Shown piece after piece: positions 18,799 to 27,846 of a stretch of DNA of 64,000 nt (its first letter is position 1; each line of letters starts with the position of its first letter). The stretch is from Xanthomonas hortorum pv. pelargonii (GTDB lineage: Bacteria > Pseudomonadota > Gammaproteobacteria > Xanthomonadales > Xanthomonadaceae), in assembly GCF_024499015.1 (NCBI RefSeq), contig NZ_CP098604.1, positions 5,150,438 through 5,214,437 of the forward strand, read 5' to 3'. The position numbers were made by a program, and so were the translations under genes. The notes beneath the pieces were generated by a model. It did no database searches, was not told the origin of the DNA, and worked only from the letters and a program-made list of their open reading frames with translations.

Positions 18799-19167
18799 CT
18801 AGTGCCCCACGAACGCCTCAATCTGTTGCACCAGACCACGGCGCGTGTAGGGTTTGCTCAGGAAGATGGTGCGCTCGGGCAGCCCGTTGGGCGAGCGGCC
18901 CAGACCGGAGGTGAGGATGGCTGGCACATTGTTGCCATTGGAGCGCAGGTAAGAGATGAGACCATAGCCGTCCAGCAGGCCCGGCATTTGAAGGTCGGTA
19001 AAGAGCAGGTCGATGCCCGGATGGTTGTCGATATGTTCGAGCGCTTCCTGGGCGTCTACAGCAGTCACAACCGCATATCCAACATCCGACAGCAACAGCG
19101 AAGCGATCTCAAGGGTGTCAACATCGTCGTCGACCACGAGGATCAGTTTTTCGTTCTTGAATTCCAT
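18799..19167 (-). CDS. single-domain response regulator
   Basis: 122 residues, a receiver domain only. Acidic pocket DDDVDT, phosphoacceptor Asp in DLLFTDLQMPG, Thr/Ser in ILTSG and Lys in IFLSKPYT are all present. There is no output domain. The gene is divergent from a PAS histidine kinase starting 74 bp away; that kinase lacks its own receiver, so the two probably form a phosphorelay pair. Confidence 0.88.
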   Translation of the reverse strand: MEFKNEKLILVVDDDVDTLEIASLLLSDVGYAVVTAVDAQEALEHIDNHPGIDLLFTDLQMPGLLDGYGLISYLRSNGNNVPAILTSGLGRSPNGLPERTIFLSKPYTRRGLVQQIEAFVGH

Positions 19168-19241
19168 AAAGCAGGTGTTCTAAGGATGCCCGCACCACAT
19201 TACGGTCCCGACGCGAAAGGCATGTGATCGATTTGAGCACG

Positions 19242-20510
19242 ATGAACACAACGCAGGATTTCCCCGATCATCGCTACCGGCAAGTGGTCGAACTCTCGCT
19301 GGATTCCATCAAGGAGATTTCGCTGGATGGGCGTGTCAAATTCGTCAACGCGCATGGTCTGGCACGCGTGGCGGCAGAGCATGCCAGGTCCATTGTGGGC
19401 GAGCTTTGGTCGTCGTTGTGGCCTGAAGAATTCAGGCCACGCGTGGAAGATGCGCTTGCGGCTGCTGGTCAAGGAATGATTCGTCAATTCGAGATCGAAT
19501 GCACCAGCGCAGATGGCCAACACCAGTTCTGGCTGGTATCCACCAGCCCACTGCGCGATGCGCACGGTGGTATCGAGGGCGTGCTTGCGGTCAATCGCGA
19601 CATCACCGAGCGCCGGCAATCGCAGCAAGCGCTACGCACGCTCAACCAGACGCTGAGCGCCCACAACGACCCGCTGATCAGACAAAGCGAACTGGCAGAC
19701 GCGATAGGCCACGAACTTCACGGCGACATGGGCGACGAGCGTGCCGTCGAGGACGAGCTGGACATCGCACGTGCAGCCCAGCGACTGGCCGAGACCGTGG
19801 CCGAGCGGGCGCAGGAGGGAGAGGCCGTTGGGCAATTGCTGGCAGGGGTGGTCCACGACCTCAATAACGTGCTGCAAACCGCGGGCGCTGCCATCGAAGT
19901 GGTTCAGTCTCGCGGCGCTGTCATCGCCGAAGACAGGAAGATTCTGCGCATGGCCGAGGGCGCTTTGCAGCAGGGCTCGATCATGGCGCAGCGGCTGCTG
20001 GGGTTCGCGCGCAATCACCCGTACGCACCCGAAGAGGTGGATCTGAACGAGCTGGTCGCACGGCTGCTGCCCTTGCTGCAACAGGCAGCGGGTAACAAGG
20101 TGTCTATCGAGTGGACACCGGCAGCGATCAGGAGCGTGGTGTTGGTCGATCCGCACACATTGGAACGCGCGCTTTTGAATCTGGTGATCAATGCACGCGA
20201 TGTCTGTGGCGAGCACGGCAAGGTCGGTATCGCCGTGGCACAGTGCACGCTTGCCGATACCGACGAGGTAAGCGCTCGCCGCAGTGGCGACTACGTCACC
20301 ATTGCTGTCAGCGACAACGGCAGCGGTATTACGCCCGAGGTACGTGAGCATTTGTTCGACGCCTACTTCACAACGAAGCCGGCGGGGAAGGGCACCGGCT
20401 TGGGCTTGGCGCAAGTCGACGGCGCAGTGAGGCAGGCCAATGGGTTCATCGATGTGACATCCGAGCCCGGGCAGGGCGCGTGCTTCACGTTGGGGTTCCC
20501 TGCAGTTTGA
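19242..20510 (+). CDS. PAS-domain sensor histidine kinase, soluble
   Basis: About 422 residues, no membrane segment. A PAS domain covers residues 10-130 (VVELSLDSIKEISLDGRVKF, VNRDITERR). The dimerisation H box is GVVHDLNNVLQTAGAAIEV, of the HWE/FixL-like HDLNN type. The ATPase domain has N box LLNLVINARD, G1 SDNGSGI, F box LFDAYFTTKPAG and G2 GKGTGLGLAQ. It probably senses a cytoplasmic signal through PAS and phosphorylates the divergent single-domain receiver. The start at the ATG 19242 is preferred over the upstream GTG at 19224. Confidence 0.87.
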   Translation: MNTTQDFPDHRYRQVVELSLDSIKEISLDGRVKFVNAHGLARVAAEHARSIVGELWSSLWPEEFRPRVEDALAAAGQGMIRQFEIECTSADGQHQFWLVSTSPLRDAHGGIEGVLAVNRDITERRQSQQALRTLNQTLSAHNDPLIRQSELADAIGHELHGDMGDERAVEDELDIARAAQRLAETVAERAQEGEAVGQLLAGVVHDLNNVLQTAGAAIEVVQSRGAVIAEDRKILRMAEGALQQGSIMAQRLLGFARNHPYAPEEVDLNELVARLLPLLQQAAGNKVSIEWTPAAIRSVVLVDPHTLERALLNLVINARDVCGEHGKVGIAVAQCTLADTDEVSARRSGDYVTIAVSDNGSGITPEVREHLFDAYFTTKPAGKGTGLGLAQVDGAVRQANGFIDVTSEPGQGACFTLGFPAV

Positions 20511-20623
20511 CTGCTCTGGCCAGGTTGAGGCATCGCCACCGGGCAAGACTCCCGTACATCTACAGAATCGAGCTTGGGTGGGTCTTCATCGATCGACACG
20601 ATGCCTCGAACGGCGCACCCATG

Positions 20624-20911
20624 TCAGCTGTCTTCAAGAATGCCCAACGCCGAGAGCTTGCATCTGCCCATCCATTGCCTAGCGTAATGCCTCGCAGCAA
20701 GTTGGGTATCGAATCTGACATCCGGCGGTTTGTAACCGCGCAGGGTGATGCCATCTTCGAAAGAGACAAGAATTTCCGGAGCGTACAAGGCACCTGCCGG
20801 CGCCGTGTGCGCCGTCAATCGGTAGTGACCGATGTTCCGGATCATGGTGAGCCCCATACACACCTCAGTGCCTGCATTGAGCGGCTTGAACCAGTAAGGC
20901 TTGCCCAGCAA
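20624..20911 (-). CDS. small hypothetical protein
   Basis: Up to 95 residues; a shorter start at MGLTMIRNIGHYRL is possible. The segment HYRLTAHTAPAGALYAPEIL and the end DTQLAARHYARQWMG look like a real soluble domain with plausible codon use. No family is recognised. It stands alone between a histidine kinase and an AT-rich gap. Confidence 0.5.
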   Translation of the reverse strand: MLGKPYWFKPLNAGTEVCMGLTMIRNIGHYRLTAHTAPAGALYAPEILVSFEDGITLRGYKPPDVRFDTQLAARHYARQWMGRCKLSALGILEDS

Positions 20912-21387
20912 GAAGTTGTCGATTCCAGATTGGGCGCTAATTTTGCAACTTGCAAGGAATCAACGAGCTTCATTGCTGCTGTTTGCAATGAAGCTTTAAA
21001 CACGGCAGATCGCATACTGCACAGGTCGCTCTTAGATAAAAGGATTCATAAAGCAGCGGAACGATTTCATTGCCGGGCTTGTTACTCGATACAGCCAGCG
21101 GTGGCGATTAGAAATTGATCAACCAAATGGTGTTCCGAAAGCAATCCACCGCAAATAAAATCGCAACACACAGCGGACCTCGATCAACAAAAACTACTCA
21201 CCACGCATCATTGCTGACGTGAATCCGGACTCGAGGCGTGTGCACGTTGTGTGAGATGGCTGACATCAAATCCTTGAAACTTGCAGAGCCAGCTAGGTGC
21301 AAGCTTGACGCCACCCAACCGGCACGCAAAGCGTGAGCTGCCATCGACTCACAACACCGCGACGGTCCACAGACGATCATTGCGCGC
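20912..21387. other. AT-rich gene-free region with an 11-bp hairpin
   Basis: No supported gene. At 20966-20976 and 20985-20995 the arms AGCTTCATTGC and GCAATGAAGCT are perfectly complementary around an 8-nt loop. The region is AT-richer than its neighbours. It could hold promoters for the small gene on the minus strand and the gene at 21388, or a small RNA; the sequence does not decide. Confidence 0.45.
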
Positions 21388-21699
21388 ATGAACAGCAGTA
21401 GCCAGATCTCGGTGCGCGCATTTTCCGCTGCACCCAAGAACACCGCGAGCGATGCCAGCAGTCTCATCGAAGTGCATCTGTCCAGCAGCCCGGATCCGCG
21501 CTGGCGTGCCTGCTTCAACTTTGTCCTGCAAGGCCGGGAGATCGCGTACCTGCAGGACAAGCCGGTGTTCGACCACGCGAGCTTCAAGGCCACGCTGTTG
21601 CCCGGATACGCGGATTCCTTCCGGCAGGAACTGCCAGAGCTCATCGCAGCGGCAAGCGCGCTTGCGCGTGCCCAGACCAACAAAGACGCCAGCCGCTAG
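21388..21699 (+). CDS. hypothetical protein
   Basis: 103 residues, soluble. The core SLIEVHLSSSPDPRWRACFN and LPGYADSFRQELPELIAAAS looks like a small alpha/beta domain and codon use matches the region. No signal peptide and no recognised family. It lies about 80 bp upstream of the DUF2231-like gene on the same strand and may belong to that transcript. Confidence 0.55.
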   Translation: MNSSSQISVRAFSAAPKNTASDASSLIEVHLSSSPDPRWRACFNFVLQGREIAYLQDKPVFDHASFKATLLPGYADSFRQELPELIAAASALARAQTNKDASR

Positions 21700-21777
21700 C
21701 ATCCACATTGCGCTTCTCATCACATGCCCGCTGGCAGCATCAAGCCACGTCCAGACCTCGCCCCCAATGAGTCCGCC

Positions 21778-22194
21778 ATGAATTCAACTGCGCTTCCCGC
21801 CCGGTCCTGGGCAATCCACCCATTCCATGCCGCCGTGCTCGGTGGCGTGTGGCCACTGTTTCTCGGCGCGCTACTGAGCGACTACGCTTACTGGAGCACT
21901 TACCAGATCCAGTGGAGCAACTTTGCCTCCTGGCTGCTGGTCGCGGCGATGGTGCTGACCAGCATTGCGCTGGTGTGCGCGATCGTTGGATTCGCGCGTG
22001 GAAGCCGCAACGTCATCTACATCATCGCGCTCGGCGCGGCATGGATCGTGGGCTTTTTCGATGCCTTGCATCATGCGCGTGACGCCTGGGCAGTGATGCC
22101 GGCGGCACTGGTGTTTTCGGCGATCGCAGCCGCGTTTGCGTTGGTCGCAACCTGGGCGGGATTGTCCGGCCTGCGCGTAGGAGGTGCACGATGA
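21778..22194 (+). CDS. DUF2231-like inner membrane protein
   Basis: 138 residues with four hydrophobic segments. The N-terminal WAIHPFHAAVLGGVWPLFLG resembles the HP-H motif at the start of DUF2231 proteins, predicted four-helix membrane proteins possibly carrying haem. The stop overlaps the next start by ATGA, coupling it to the PQQ-type sugar dehydrogenase. An electron-transfer role for that dehydrogenase is inferred. Confidence 0.75.
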   Translation: MNSTALPARSWAIHPFHAAVLGGVWPLFLGALLSDYAYWSTYQIQWSNFASWLLVAAMVLTSIALVCAIVGFARGSRNVIYIIALGAAWIVGFFDALHHARDAWAVMPAALVFSAIAAAFALVATWAGLSGLRVGGAR

Positions 22195-23540
22195 AGCGTC
22201 AAACCATCACGATCATTGCAGTGTCCGTGCTCGCTGCAGCACTGGCCGCCTGCAACAAGGCGCCCGAGCTCAATCAGCGTGGCGCTACTCCGGAGCTGCC
22301 GGAACCGGACCGCGGGCTGATGCCCGACATGACCATCGCCAAGCCCACCGCGTGGGGCGACCGGCGTCCGACCGTGCCAGCCGGCTACCGCATCGCTGCG
22401 ATCGCCACCGACCTGGGCATTCCGCGCCAGACCCTGGTGTTGCCCAATGGCGACATTCTGGTGGCCGAGGGTCGCGGTGGCGGCGCGCCCAATCTCAAGC
22501 CCAAGGACGTGATTGCCGGCGCGATCAAGGCCAAGGGCAATACGTCGGTCAAGAGCGGCAACCGGCTGACCTTGTTGCGCGATGCCAATGGCGACGGCAC
22601 CTATGAACTGAAGACCGTGTTCGCCGACAAACTTAACGCACCTTACGGGCTCGCACTGATCGGCAATGCGCTCTATGTCGCCAACCAGGATGCGTTGGTG
22701 CGCTTCGACTATCGCGAAGGGCAGACCAAGGCGAGCGGCGCGCCGGCCAAGGTCACCGACTTGCCCTCGGCCATCAACCATCACTGGACCAAGGCGCTGA
22801 CGGCCAGTGCCGACGGGCGCTACCTGTATGTGGCGATCGGCTCCAACAGCAACATCACCGAGCGCGGCATGGCGGTGGAGATCGATCGCGCGCAGATCTG
22901 GCAGGTGGATCCGGCAACCGGTGCGCACAAGCCCTACGCGACCGGCATCCGCAACCCCACCGCACTGGCGATCCAGCCTGGCAGCGGTGCGTTGTGGGCC
23001 GTGGTGAACGAGCGCGATGAAATCGGCCCGAACCTGGTTCCCGATTATCTGACCTCGGTGCGCGAAGGCGGCTTCTACGGCTGGCCTTACAGCTATTGGG
23101 GCAAGCATGTGGACACACGGGTGATGCCGCAGGATCCGCAAAAGGTCGCATCGGCCATCGTTCCTGACTACGCGTTGGGCTCGCATGTCGCTGCACTCGG
23201 CGTTGCATTTTCATCTGCAGCGATGGGGACGCAGTTTGCCGACGGTGTGTTCGTTGGCGAACACGGCAGCTGGAACCGCGACCCACCGGTCGGATACAAA
23301 GTGGTGTTCGTGCCGTTCCGCGATGGTCGCCCGGCAGGCGATGCGATCGACTTCGTCTCCGGCTTCCATGGCGACGATGGCCTGACTCGCGGCCGTCCGG
23401 TCGGCGTCACTGTCGACCCACGTGGTGCGCTGATCGTTGCTGACGACCTGGCCAATACCATCTGGCGGGTCACGCCTGATGCCGCGCCCAACGCCGTGCC
23501 GAATCCCGCACCTGAGGCGGCGCCCGCTTCACCAAACTAA
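22191..23540 (+). CDS. PQQ-dependent sugar (sorbosone-type) dehydrogenase, lipoprotein
   Basis: 449 residues. MKRQTITIIAVSVLAAALAAC is a lipoprotein signal with lipobox LAAC. The mature part is a six-bladed beta-propeller of the glucose/sorbosone dehydrogenase family: GYRIAAIATDLGIPRQTLVL, NHHWTKALTASADGRYLYVA, GIRNPTALAIQPGSGALWAV, FVGEHGSWNRDPPVGYKVV. These carry the usual calcium and PQQ contact segments. It should oxidise a sugar or aldehyde in the periplasm and pass electrons to the membrane. It is translationally coupled to the DUF2231-like gene. Confidence 0.88.
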   Translation: MKRQTITIIAVSVLAAALAACNKAPELNQRGATPELPEPDRGLMPDMTIAKPTAWGDRRPTVPAGYRIAAIATDLGIPRQTLVLPNGDILVAEGRGGGAPNLKPKDVIAGAIKAKGNTSVKSGNRLTLLRDANGDGTYELKTVFADKLNAPYGLALIGNALYVANQDALVRFDYREGQTKASGAPAKVTDLPSAINHHWTKALTASADGRYLYVAIGSNSNITERGMAVEIDRAQIWQVDPATGAHKPYATGIRNPTALAIQPGSGALWAVVNERDEIGPNLVPDYLTSVREGGFYGWPYSYWGKHVDTRVMPQDPQKVASAIVPDYALGSHVAALGVAFSSAAMGTQFADGVFVGEHGSWNRDPPVGYKVVFVPFRDGRPAGDAIDFVSGFHGDDGLTRGRPVGVTVDPRGALIVADDLANTIWRVTPDAAPNAVPNPAPEAAPASPN

Positions 23541-23566
23541 GCGGCGCAGCGACTCACTTCACTGCC

Positions 23567-23596
23567 AATGCCCGGTTCCGCAAGGAGCCGGGCATT
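23567..23596. terminator. strong 13-bp hairpin with GCAA tetraloop
   Basis: AATGCCCGGTTCC and GGAGCCGGGCATT pair over 13 bp (one G-T wobble) around a GCAA tetraloop, between two converging genes. There is no T run, so it may act as an RNA-stabilising or REP-like structure rather than a classic terminator. Confidence 0.6.
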
Positions 23597-23638
23597 GACG
23601 TGTCTGAAACCACAAAAACAGCTGGCCTGTTGCGATCC

Positions 23639-24577
23639 TCACCCATGCAGCTGAAGACGCTGCACGCGTGCAAGCAGCCGGCTCGCCAGACCAGGCTCTT
23701 GCCCCTCAAGCGACGGCCCCATCGGGACCCGCAATGCCGGAGCGCGCAGCCGGCCGGGTGGCAGGCAGATCAACACGCACGGCGTCTTCGCCAATGCGGC
23801 ATGCAGCGAGGAGCGCCAGACACCGCGACGCACCACGGCATCGTGTTCGACCACCAGCACATCGGCGCGGGCACGTTTAAGCAAGCTGGCGATTTCGCGC
23901 CGTGGGTTGCCGACCGCCACGTGGATGCGCACGCGTAAGTCGTCGTCCTGCAACTGCGCGGCAAGCTCGCTCAGCCAATGGCTGGCTGCCGATTCGGTCA
24001 AGGGTTGGTCGTTGAACAGGCTGTCCATCAGCAAGCCCTCGCTGATGTCTGGCATCACATGCAGCAGATGCAGGTCTGCGCCGCGACGACGTGCCAGCGC
24101 CGCCGCATCGCGCAAGGAGTCCAGGCTGGTTTCGCGGCCGGTGATCCAGCAGGCGACATGCCCACCCACTGCGCCATCGCGCGGCAGCGCCTCGGCGTAG
24201 GGCAGGGTCAGCATCGGCGTGGCCACGCGCTGCAGCACCCGTGCACGCAGGGAGACATGCAGCGGCCGCGGCAGGCCGGTGCGTTCGGAGGGCGGCATGA
24301 TCAGCAGCGCATCGTTGCGGCTGCGGCAGAACGAGACGATACCGGCCGCCGCCGGGCCGCTGCTGAGCGCACGTTCGCAGCCTGGGTAGTTGGACGCTTC
24401 GGCAAAGAAGGAGTCCAGCGATTGTTGCGCCTGCGCACGCTTGCCCTTGGCATGCACGTGCAGGATGGTCAGGCGTGCACGCAGGCGGTCGACCAATTGC
24501 GCCACCGTCGGGATCGCGGCATGGCAGGTCTCGGAAAAGTTGGTGGCAAAGATCAGCTGGGTGGGCGTGGTTTGCAT
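23639..24577 (-). CDS. universal stress protein with two UspA domains
   Basis: 312 residues from MQTTPTQLIFATNFSETCHA at 24577. The first UspA domain covers residues 1-150 (LTILHVHAKGK, NDALLIMPPSERTGLPRPLH), the second 155-290 (DLHLLHVMPDISEG, ARADVLVVEHDAVVRRGVWR). The second ends with the family's nucleotide-binding end (TPCVLICLP). Tandem Usp proteins bind ATP and support survival under stress. The gene is 14 bp downstream of the bestrophin gene on the same strand and probably co-transcribed. Confidence 0.85.
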   Translation of the reverse strand: MQTTPTQLIFATNFSETCHAAIPTVAQLVDRLRARLTILHVHAKGKRAQAQQSLDSFFAEASNYPGCERALSSGPAAAGIVSFCRSRNDALLIMPPSERTGLPRPLHVSLRARVLQRVATPMLTLPYAEALPRDGAVGGHVACWITGRETSLDSLRDAAALARRRGADLHLLHVMPDISEGLLMDSLFNDQPLTESAASHWLSELAAQLQDDDLRVRIHVAVGNPRREIASLLKRARADVLVVEHDAVVRRGVWRSSLHAALAKTPCVLICLPPGRLRAPALRVPMGPSLEGQEPGLASRLLARVQRLQLHG

Positions 24578-24591
24578 GGCTGTGTCCCTGG

Positions 24592-25530
24592 TCAGTAGAT
24601 GAAACCGTCGATGGCGCGCACCTCGCGCAGCGGCACGCGCTGGCCGAGCATTTCGCGCAAGGTCAATTCGATCCCGCGTGACAACGCGGTCATCGGGGTG
24701 TCGTGCACGGTGTTTTCGAACGGGTCCTCGATCGCGCTGCTGGCGCTGTCGATCGCGATCAACGTGAAGCTGATCAGCACCGAGGCGATCGGCATCGCCA
24801 GGCCCATGCCGGCGATCAGGCCAAGCGGCACCAGCCAGCAATACAGGTTCACCAAGGCGCGCGGCAGCGACGAAAACTGGCGTGGCAACGGCGTGTTCTT
24901 GATGCGCTCGCAGGCACCCTGGATATTGGCAAGCGTGGTCAGGTTCGCATCCAGCGACGACCAGCGCAGGCTGTCGAGCATGCCCAGGGCACGGGCCTGC
25001 TGCAGCTGTTGCCCCAGGCGCAAGGTCAGGGCATTTGGGATGTTGGCATAGACGCGCAGTGCGTCGGCGCGCTCTGCGCCGAGCAGCCCGGCCAGCTCCG
25101 GAAACGGATTCTGCTTGCGCAGATGGCAGCGCAGCGCATGGACGAAGGCCACCTGATGCACCACGATGTCGTCGCGCAGTGTGACCTGATCTGGATCGGC
25201 TGGATCCACATCCAGTGCGGTGAGCGCCTGCCGGGCGATCGCACGCGAGGTGTTCACCAGCGACCCCCACAGCTGACGCGCCTCCCACCAACGGCCATAC
25301 GCGGCATTGGCGCGGAACGCCAAAAAGATCGTCAGCGCCGATCCCAGCTGCGCAAGCGGTAGTGCTTCGATCGACAACCAATGCCAATCGACAAAGGTGT
25401 AGAGCCCGGCCACCGCGCAATCGAAGGCCAGCAGCACCAGCAAGCGCTTGTAGGTCTTTGGCCAGATACGGCGCAGCGGAAACGTATCGCGAAGAATCAT
25501 GGGAGGCGGTATCGACGTGGGTGCCGCCAT
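24592..25530 (-). CDS. bestrophin-family membrane channel
   Basis: 312 residues. The N-terminal SALTIFLAFRANAAYGRWWE is the highly conserved bestrophin segment (FR.N.AY.RWWE). Hydrophobic helices occur near residues 30-70 and 225-265 (LVPLGLIAGMGLAMPIASVL), and IEDPFENTVHDTPMTALSRG is the conserved IEDPF motif. Bacterial bestrophins form pentameric ion channels in the inner membrane. It is followed closely by a universal stress gene. Confidence 0.9.
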   Translation of the reverse strand: MAAPTSIPPPMILRDTFPLRRIWPKTYKRLLVLLAFDCAVAGLYTFVDWHWLSIEALPLAQLGSALTIFLAFRANAAYGRWWEARQLWGSLVNTSRAIARQALTALDVDPADPDQVTLRDDIVVHQVAFVHALRCHLRKQNPFPELAGLLGAERADALRVYANIPNALTLRLGQQLQQARALGMLDSLRWSSLDANLTTLANIQGACERIKNTPLPRQFSSLPRALVNLYCWLVPLGLIAGMGLAMPIASVLISFTLIAIDSASSAIEDPFENTVHDTPMTALSRGIELTLREMLGQRVPLREVRAIDGFIY

Positions 25531-25700
25531 TACACCCAGCCTCCACGGATGTGTCTGCCATCCTTGCGCCAGCGTTGGACGGTCACTGCGCCGTCAAACG
25601 ATGCCGTCCAGCTATCTTTCGATAGGATGCAATAAGCGGGCGCCGCCGCAATGCTGTGACATGCGCAACGCTGGTCGATGATTGGGAACGTGGTGAAGCG

Positions 25701-27140
25701 ATGGACAGACTGAGATTGCCGTTCAAATGGCGCGGGCAGGTGGTCAGGCTCAATCGCGCTCCCACGCTGTGGGCGTCGCTGGCCATGCTCGCGCTGCTGG
25801 TGCTGGCCGAGTGGTACTCACACCTGGGCGTGTCGCTCGGGCTGCTGTACATCCTGCCGGTGGTGCTGGCAGCCACCGTGCTGTCGCGGCGAAATATTGT
25901 GATTGCCGCCGTCGCCTGTGCGGCGCTACGCGGTCTGTTCGTCACCGAAGAATCGTTGGTCGAGCAGGCCTTGCGCTTCTTCATGGCGACCATTGCCTAC
26001 GCCGGCTGCGGCCTGCTGGTGGCCGAGATCAGCCGCACCCGCCGGGTGATCCTCTCGCACTACGTGCAGTTGCGTGCCGAACAACGCCTACGCCGGCGGC
26101 TGGAACGGCAACTGCGCCTGCTTGCCGAGAGCAGCCCCGCCGCATTGCTGACCGTGGCCGGCGATGGCCGTATCGTGGCGGCAAACCGAGCCGCCCACGA
26201 AATTCTCGACATGGCCGAGGAGGGCTGGCTGCAAGGGCGCGCCGTGCGCGATTTCCTGCCCCTGCTCGACGATGCGCTCAGCATGAGCGCCAACCTCGAC
26301 GGCATGCGCACCTCGGCCAGCACCTGGGGCCGGCGCGACGATGGCAGCACCTTTCCTGCAACCACCTGGTTCTCCGTCTACGAAGACAGCGAGGAGCGCC
26401 ATGTGGCCGCGATCCTGGTCGACACCAGCGAAGAAGTGCGCGCGCGCGAATCGGCGCACTTCGACGACCTGCTCAAGAACAATCGGCTGCTCGCCGGCGC
26501 GGTCTCGCATGAGATCCGCAACCTGTGCTCGGCCGCCGGCGTGGTGACCTCCAATCTTGCCCGTCATCCGGCCATCCGCGCCGATCCGGACCTGGCCGCA
26601 TTGCAAAGCCTGGTCGCCGCATTGATGGAACTGGCTTCGTTCAACCTGCGCCGGCAGACCCCGCATGCGGCGCACGAGACCCGCCTGCAGACCCTGTGCA
26701 GCGAGTTGGACGTGATCATCCGCTCGGACTGGGACGACATCGATGGCCAGCTGCTCATCCAGATCCCGGCGGACTTCCCGGCGGTGCACGGCGACCGTCA
26801 TGCGCTGTTACAGGTGCTGCTCAATCTGGCACGCAACGCGCTGCGTGCGGTGCAGCCGTTGCCGCAGCAGCGGCGCCAGCTGATCGTCAGCGCCCGCGTG
26901 GAGCAGGGCAGTGCGGTGTTGAGCGTGCGTGACGCCGGCCCGGGCATCGCCGAGCCCGGCCGCTTGTTTCAGCCGTTTCGCAGCGATAGCGATGGGTCCG
27001 GATTGGGGCTCTACATCTCGCGCGCCTTGATGAGCAATCAGGAGGGCGCGCTGCGCTACGCACCGGGAGGCGAGGGCGCCTGCTTCGAGCTGCACATGCC
27101 GCTGGCGCATGCACCACTGGCGGAGACGCTGGATGGATGA
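25701..27140 (+). CDS. membrane-bound PAS sensor histidine kinase (FixL-like)
   Basis: 479 residues from MDRLRLPFKWRG at 25701. The N-terminal part has several hydrophobic helices (LWASLAMLALLVLAEWY, GLLYILPVVLAATVL, FFMATIAYAGCGLLVAEI), a membrane sensor module. A PAS domain follows (LLAESSPAALLTVAGDGRIV). The kinase core has H box GAVSHEIRNLCSAAGVV, N box LLNLARNAL, G1 RDAGPGIAEP and G2 SDGSGLGLYIS. Its stop overlaps the start of the NarL-type regulator by 8 nt, so the two form a coupled two-component system. The signal is unknown. Confidence 0.88.
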   Translation: MDRLRLPFKWRGQVVRLNRAPTLWASLAMLALLVLAEWYSHLGVSLGLLYILPVVLAATVLSRRNIVIAAVACAALRGLFVTEESLVEQALRFFMATIAYAGCGLLVAEISRTRRVILSHYVQLRAEQRLRRRLERQLRLLAESSPAALLTVAGDGRIVAANRAAHEILDMAEEGWLQGRAVRDFLPLLDDALSMSANLDGMRTSASTWGRRDDGSTFPATTWFSVYEDSEERHVAAILVDTSEEVRARESAHFDDLLKNNRLLAGAVSHEIRNLCSAAGVVTSNLARHPAIRADPDLAALQSLVAALMELASFNLRRQTPHAAHETRLQTLCSELDVIIRSDWDDIDGQLLIQIPADFPAVHGDRHALLQVLLNLARNALRAVQPLPQQRRQLIVSARVEQGSAVLSVRDAGPGIAEPGRLFQPFRSDSDGSGLGLYISRALMSNQEGALRYAPGGEGACFELHMPLAHAPLAETLDG

Positions 27141-27777
27141 GTCGCGGCGTAATCCGGTGCGTCTGTATCTGCTCGATGACCACACGCTGTTCCGAGAAGG
27201 CCTGCTGCGCCTGCTCGGCGCCGACGCGCGGTTCGATGTGGTCGGGCAGTCCGGCAACCTGGCACAGGCGATCGTGCAGATCGCATCGCTGGCACCGGAC
27301 GTGGTCATCCTCGATTACGACATCGGCGAATACAACGCGCTGGACTATATGCGGCGGCAGGCCGACCAGGCCAAGCGCCCGGCCACCCTGGTGGTCACCG
27401 CCGGGCTCCCCGAGCGCGATGCATTGGCGTTGATACGCCTGGGCGTCTCGGGCATCTGCCGCAAGGACGTCTCCACCGACGAGCTGATCGACAGCATCCA
27501 CGCGGTTGCGATGGGCCGTGTATTGATCGACCAACGCTACCTGCAATCGCTGGTCGCCCAGGACACCCAGGAAAGCCGCCCCAGCTTTACCGAACGCGAG
27601 CGCGAAGTACTGCGCGGCCTGTTGCGGGGCCAATCCAACAAGTTGATCGCCCGCCAACTCGGCAGCTCGGAAAGCGCCATCAAGGCCACGTTCCAGCAAT
27701 TGTTCAACAAACTGGACGTGCGCTCGCGCAGTCAACTGGTGATGGTGATCCTGCAGGACTATCGCGACCTGGTTTGA
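27133..27777 (+). CDS. NarL/FixJ-family response regulator
   Basis: 214 residues from MDESRRNPVRLYLLDDHTLF. The receiver has DDH, phosphoacceptor Asp in VVILDYDIGE and Lys in GICRKDVST. The LuxR-type HTH is FTEREREVLRGLLRGQSNKL followed by IARQLGSSESAIKATFQQLF. It is the partner of the overlapping kinase. A shrunken relic of a similar receiver lies near 37.0 kb. Confidence 0.9.
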   Translation: MDESRRNPVRLYLLDDHTLFREGLLRLLGADARFDVVGQSGNLAQAIVQIASLAPDVVILDYDIGEYNALDYMRRQADQAKRPATLVVTAGLPERDALALIRLGVSGICRKDVSTDELIDSIHAVAMGRVLIDQRYLQSLVAQDTQESRPSFTEREREVLRGLLRGQSNKLIARQLGSSESAIKATFQQLFNKLDVRSRSQLVMVILQDYRDLV

Positions 27778-27846
27778 GCCTTGCCACCCTGATGGACATG
27801 CGCCGTTTGCTAGCATGCAGTCACCTGAAACTGCGAAGGCAACAGC

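Noticed and set aside
21198..21683. 161-residue minus-strand frame opposite the hypothetical gene at 21388
   Set aside because: The plus-strand frame has better codon use and protein-like composition; the minus frame is Arg/Ser/Cys-rich.
24578..25561. N-terminal extension of the universal stress protein frame (640 residues in total)
   Set aside because: The upstream part is the wrong frame of the bestrophin gene; the real start is MQTTPTQLIF at 24577.
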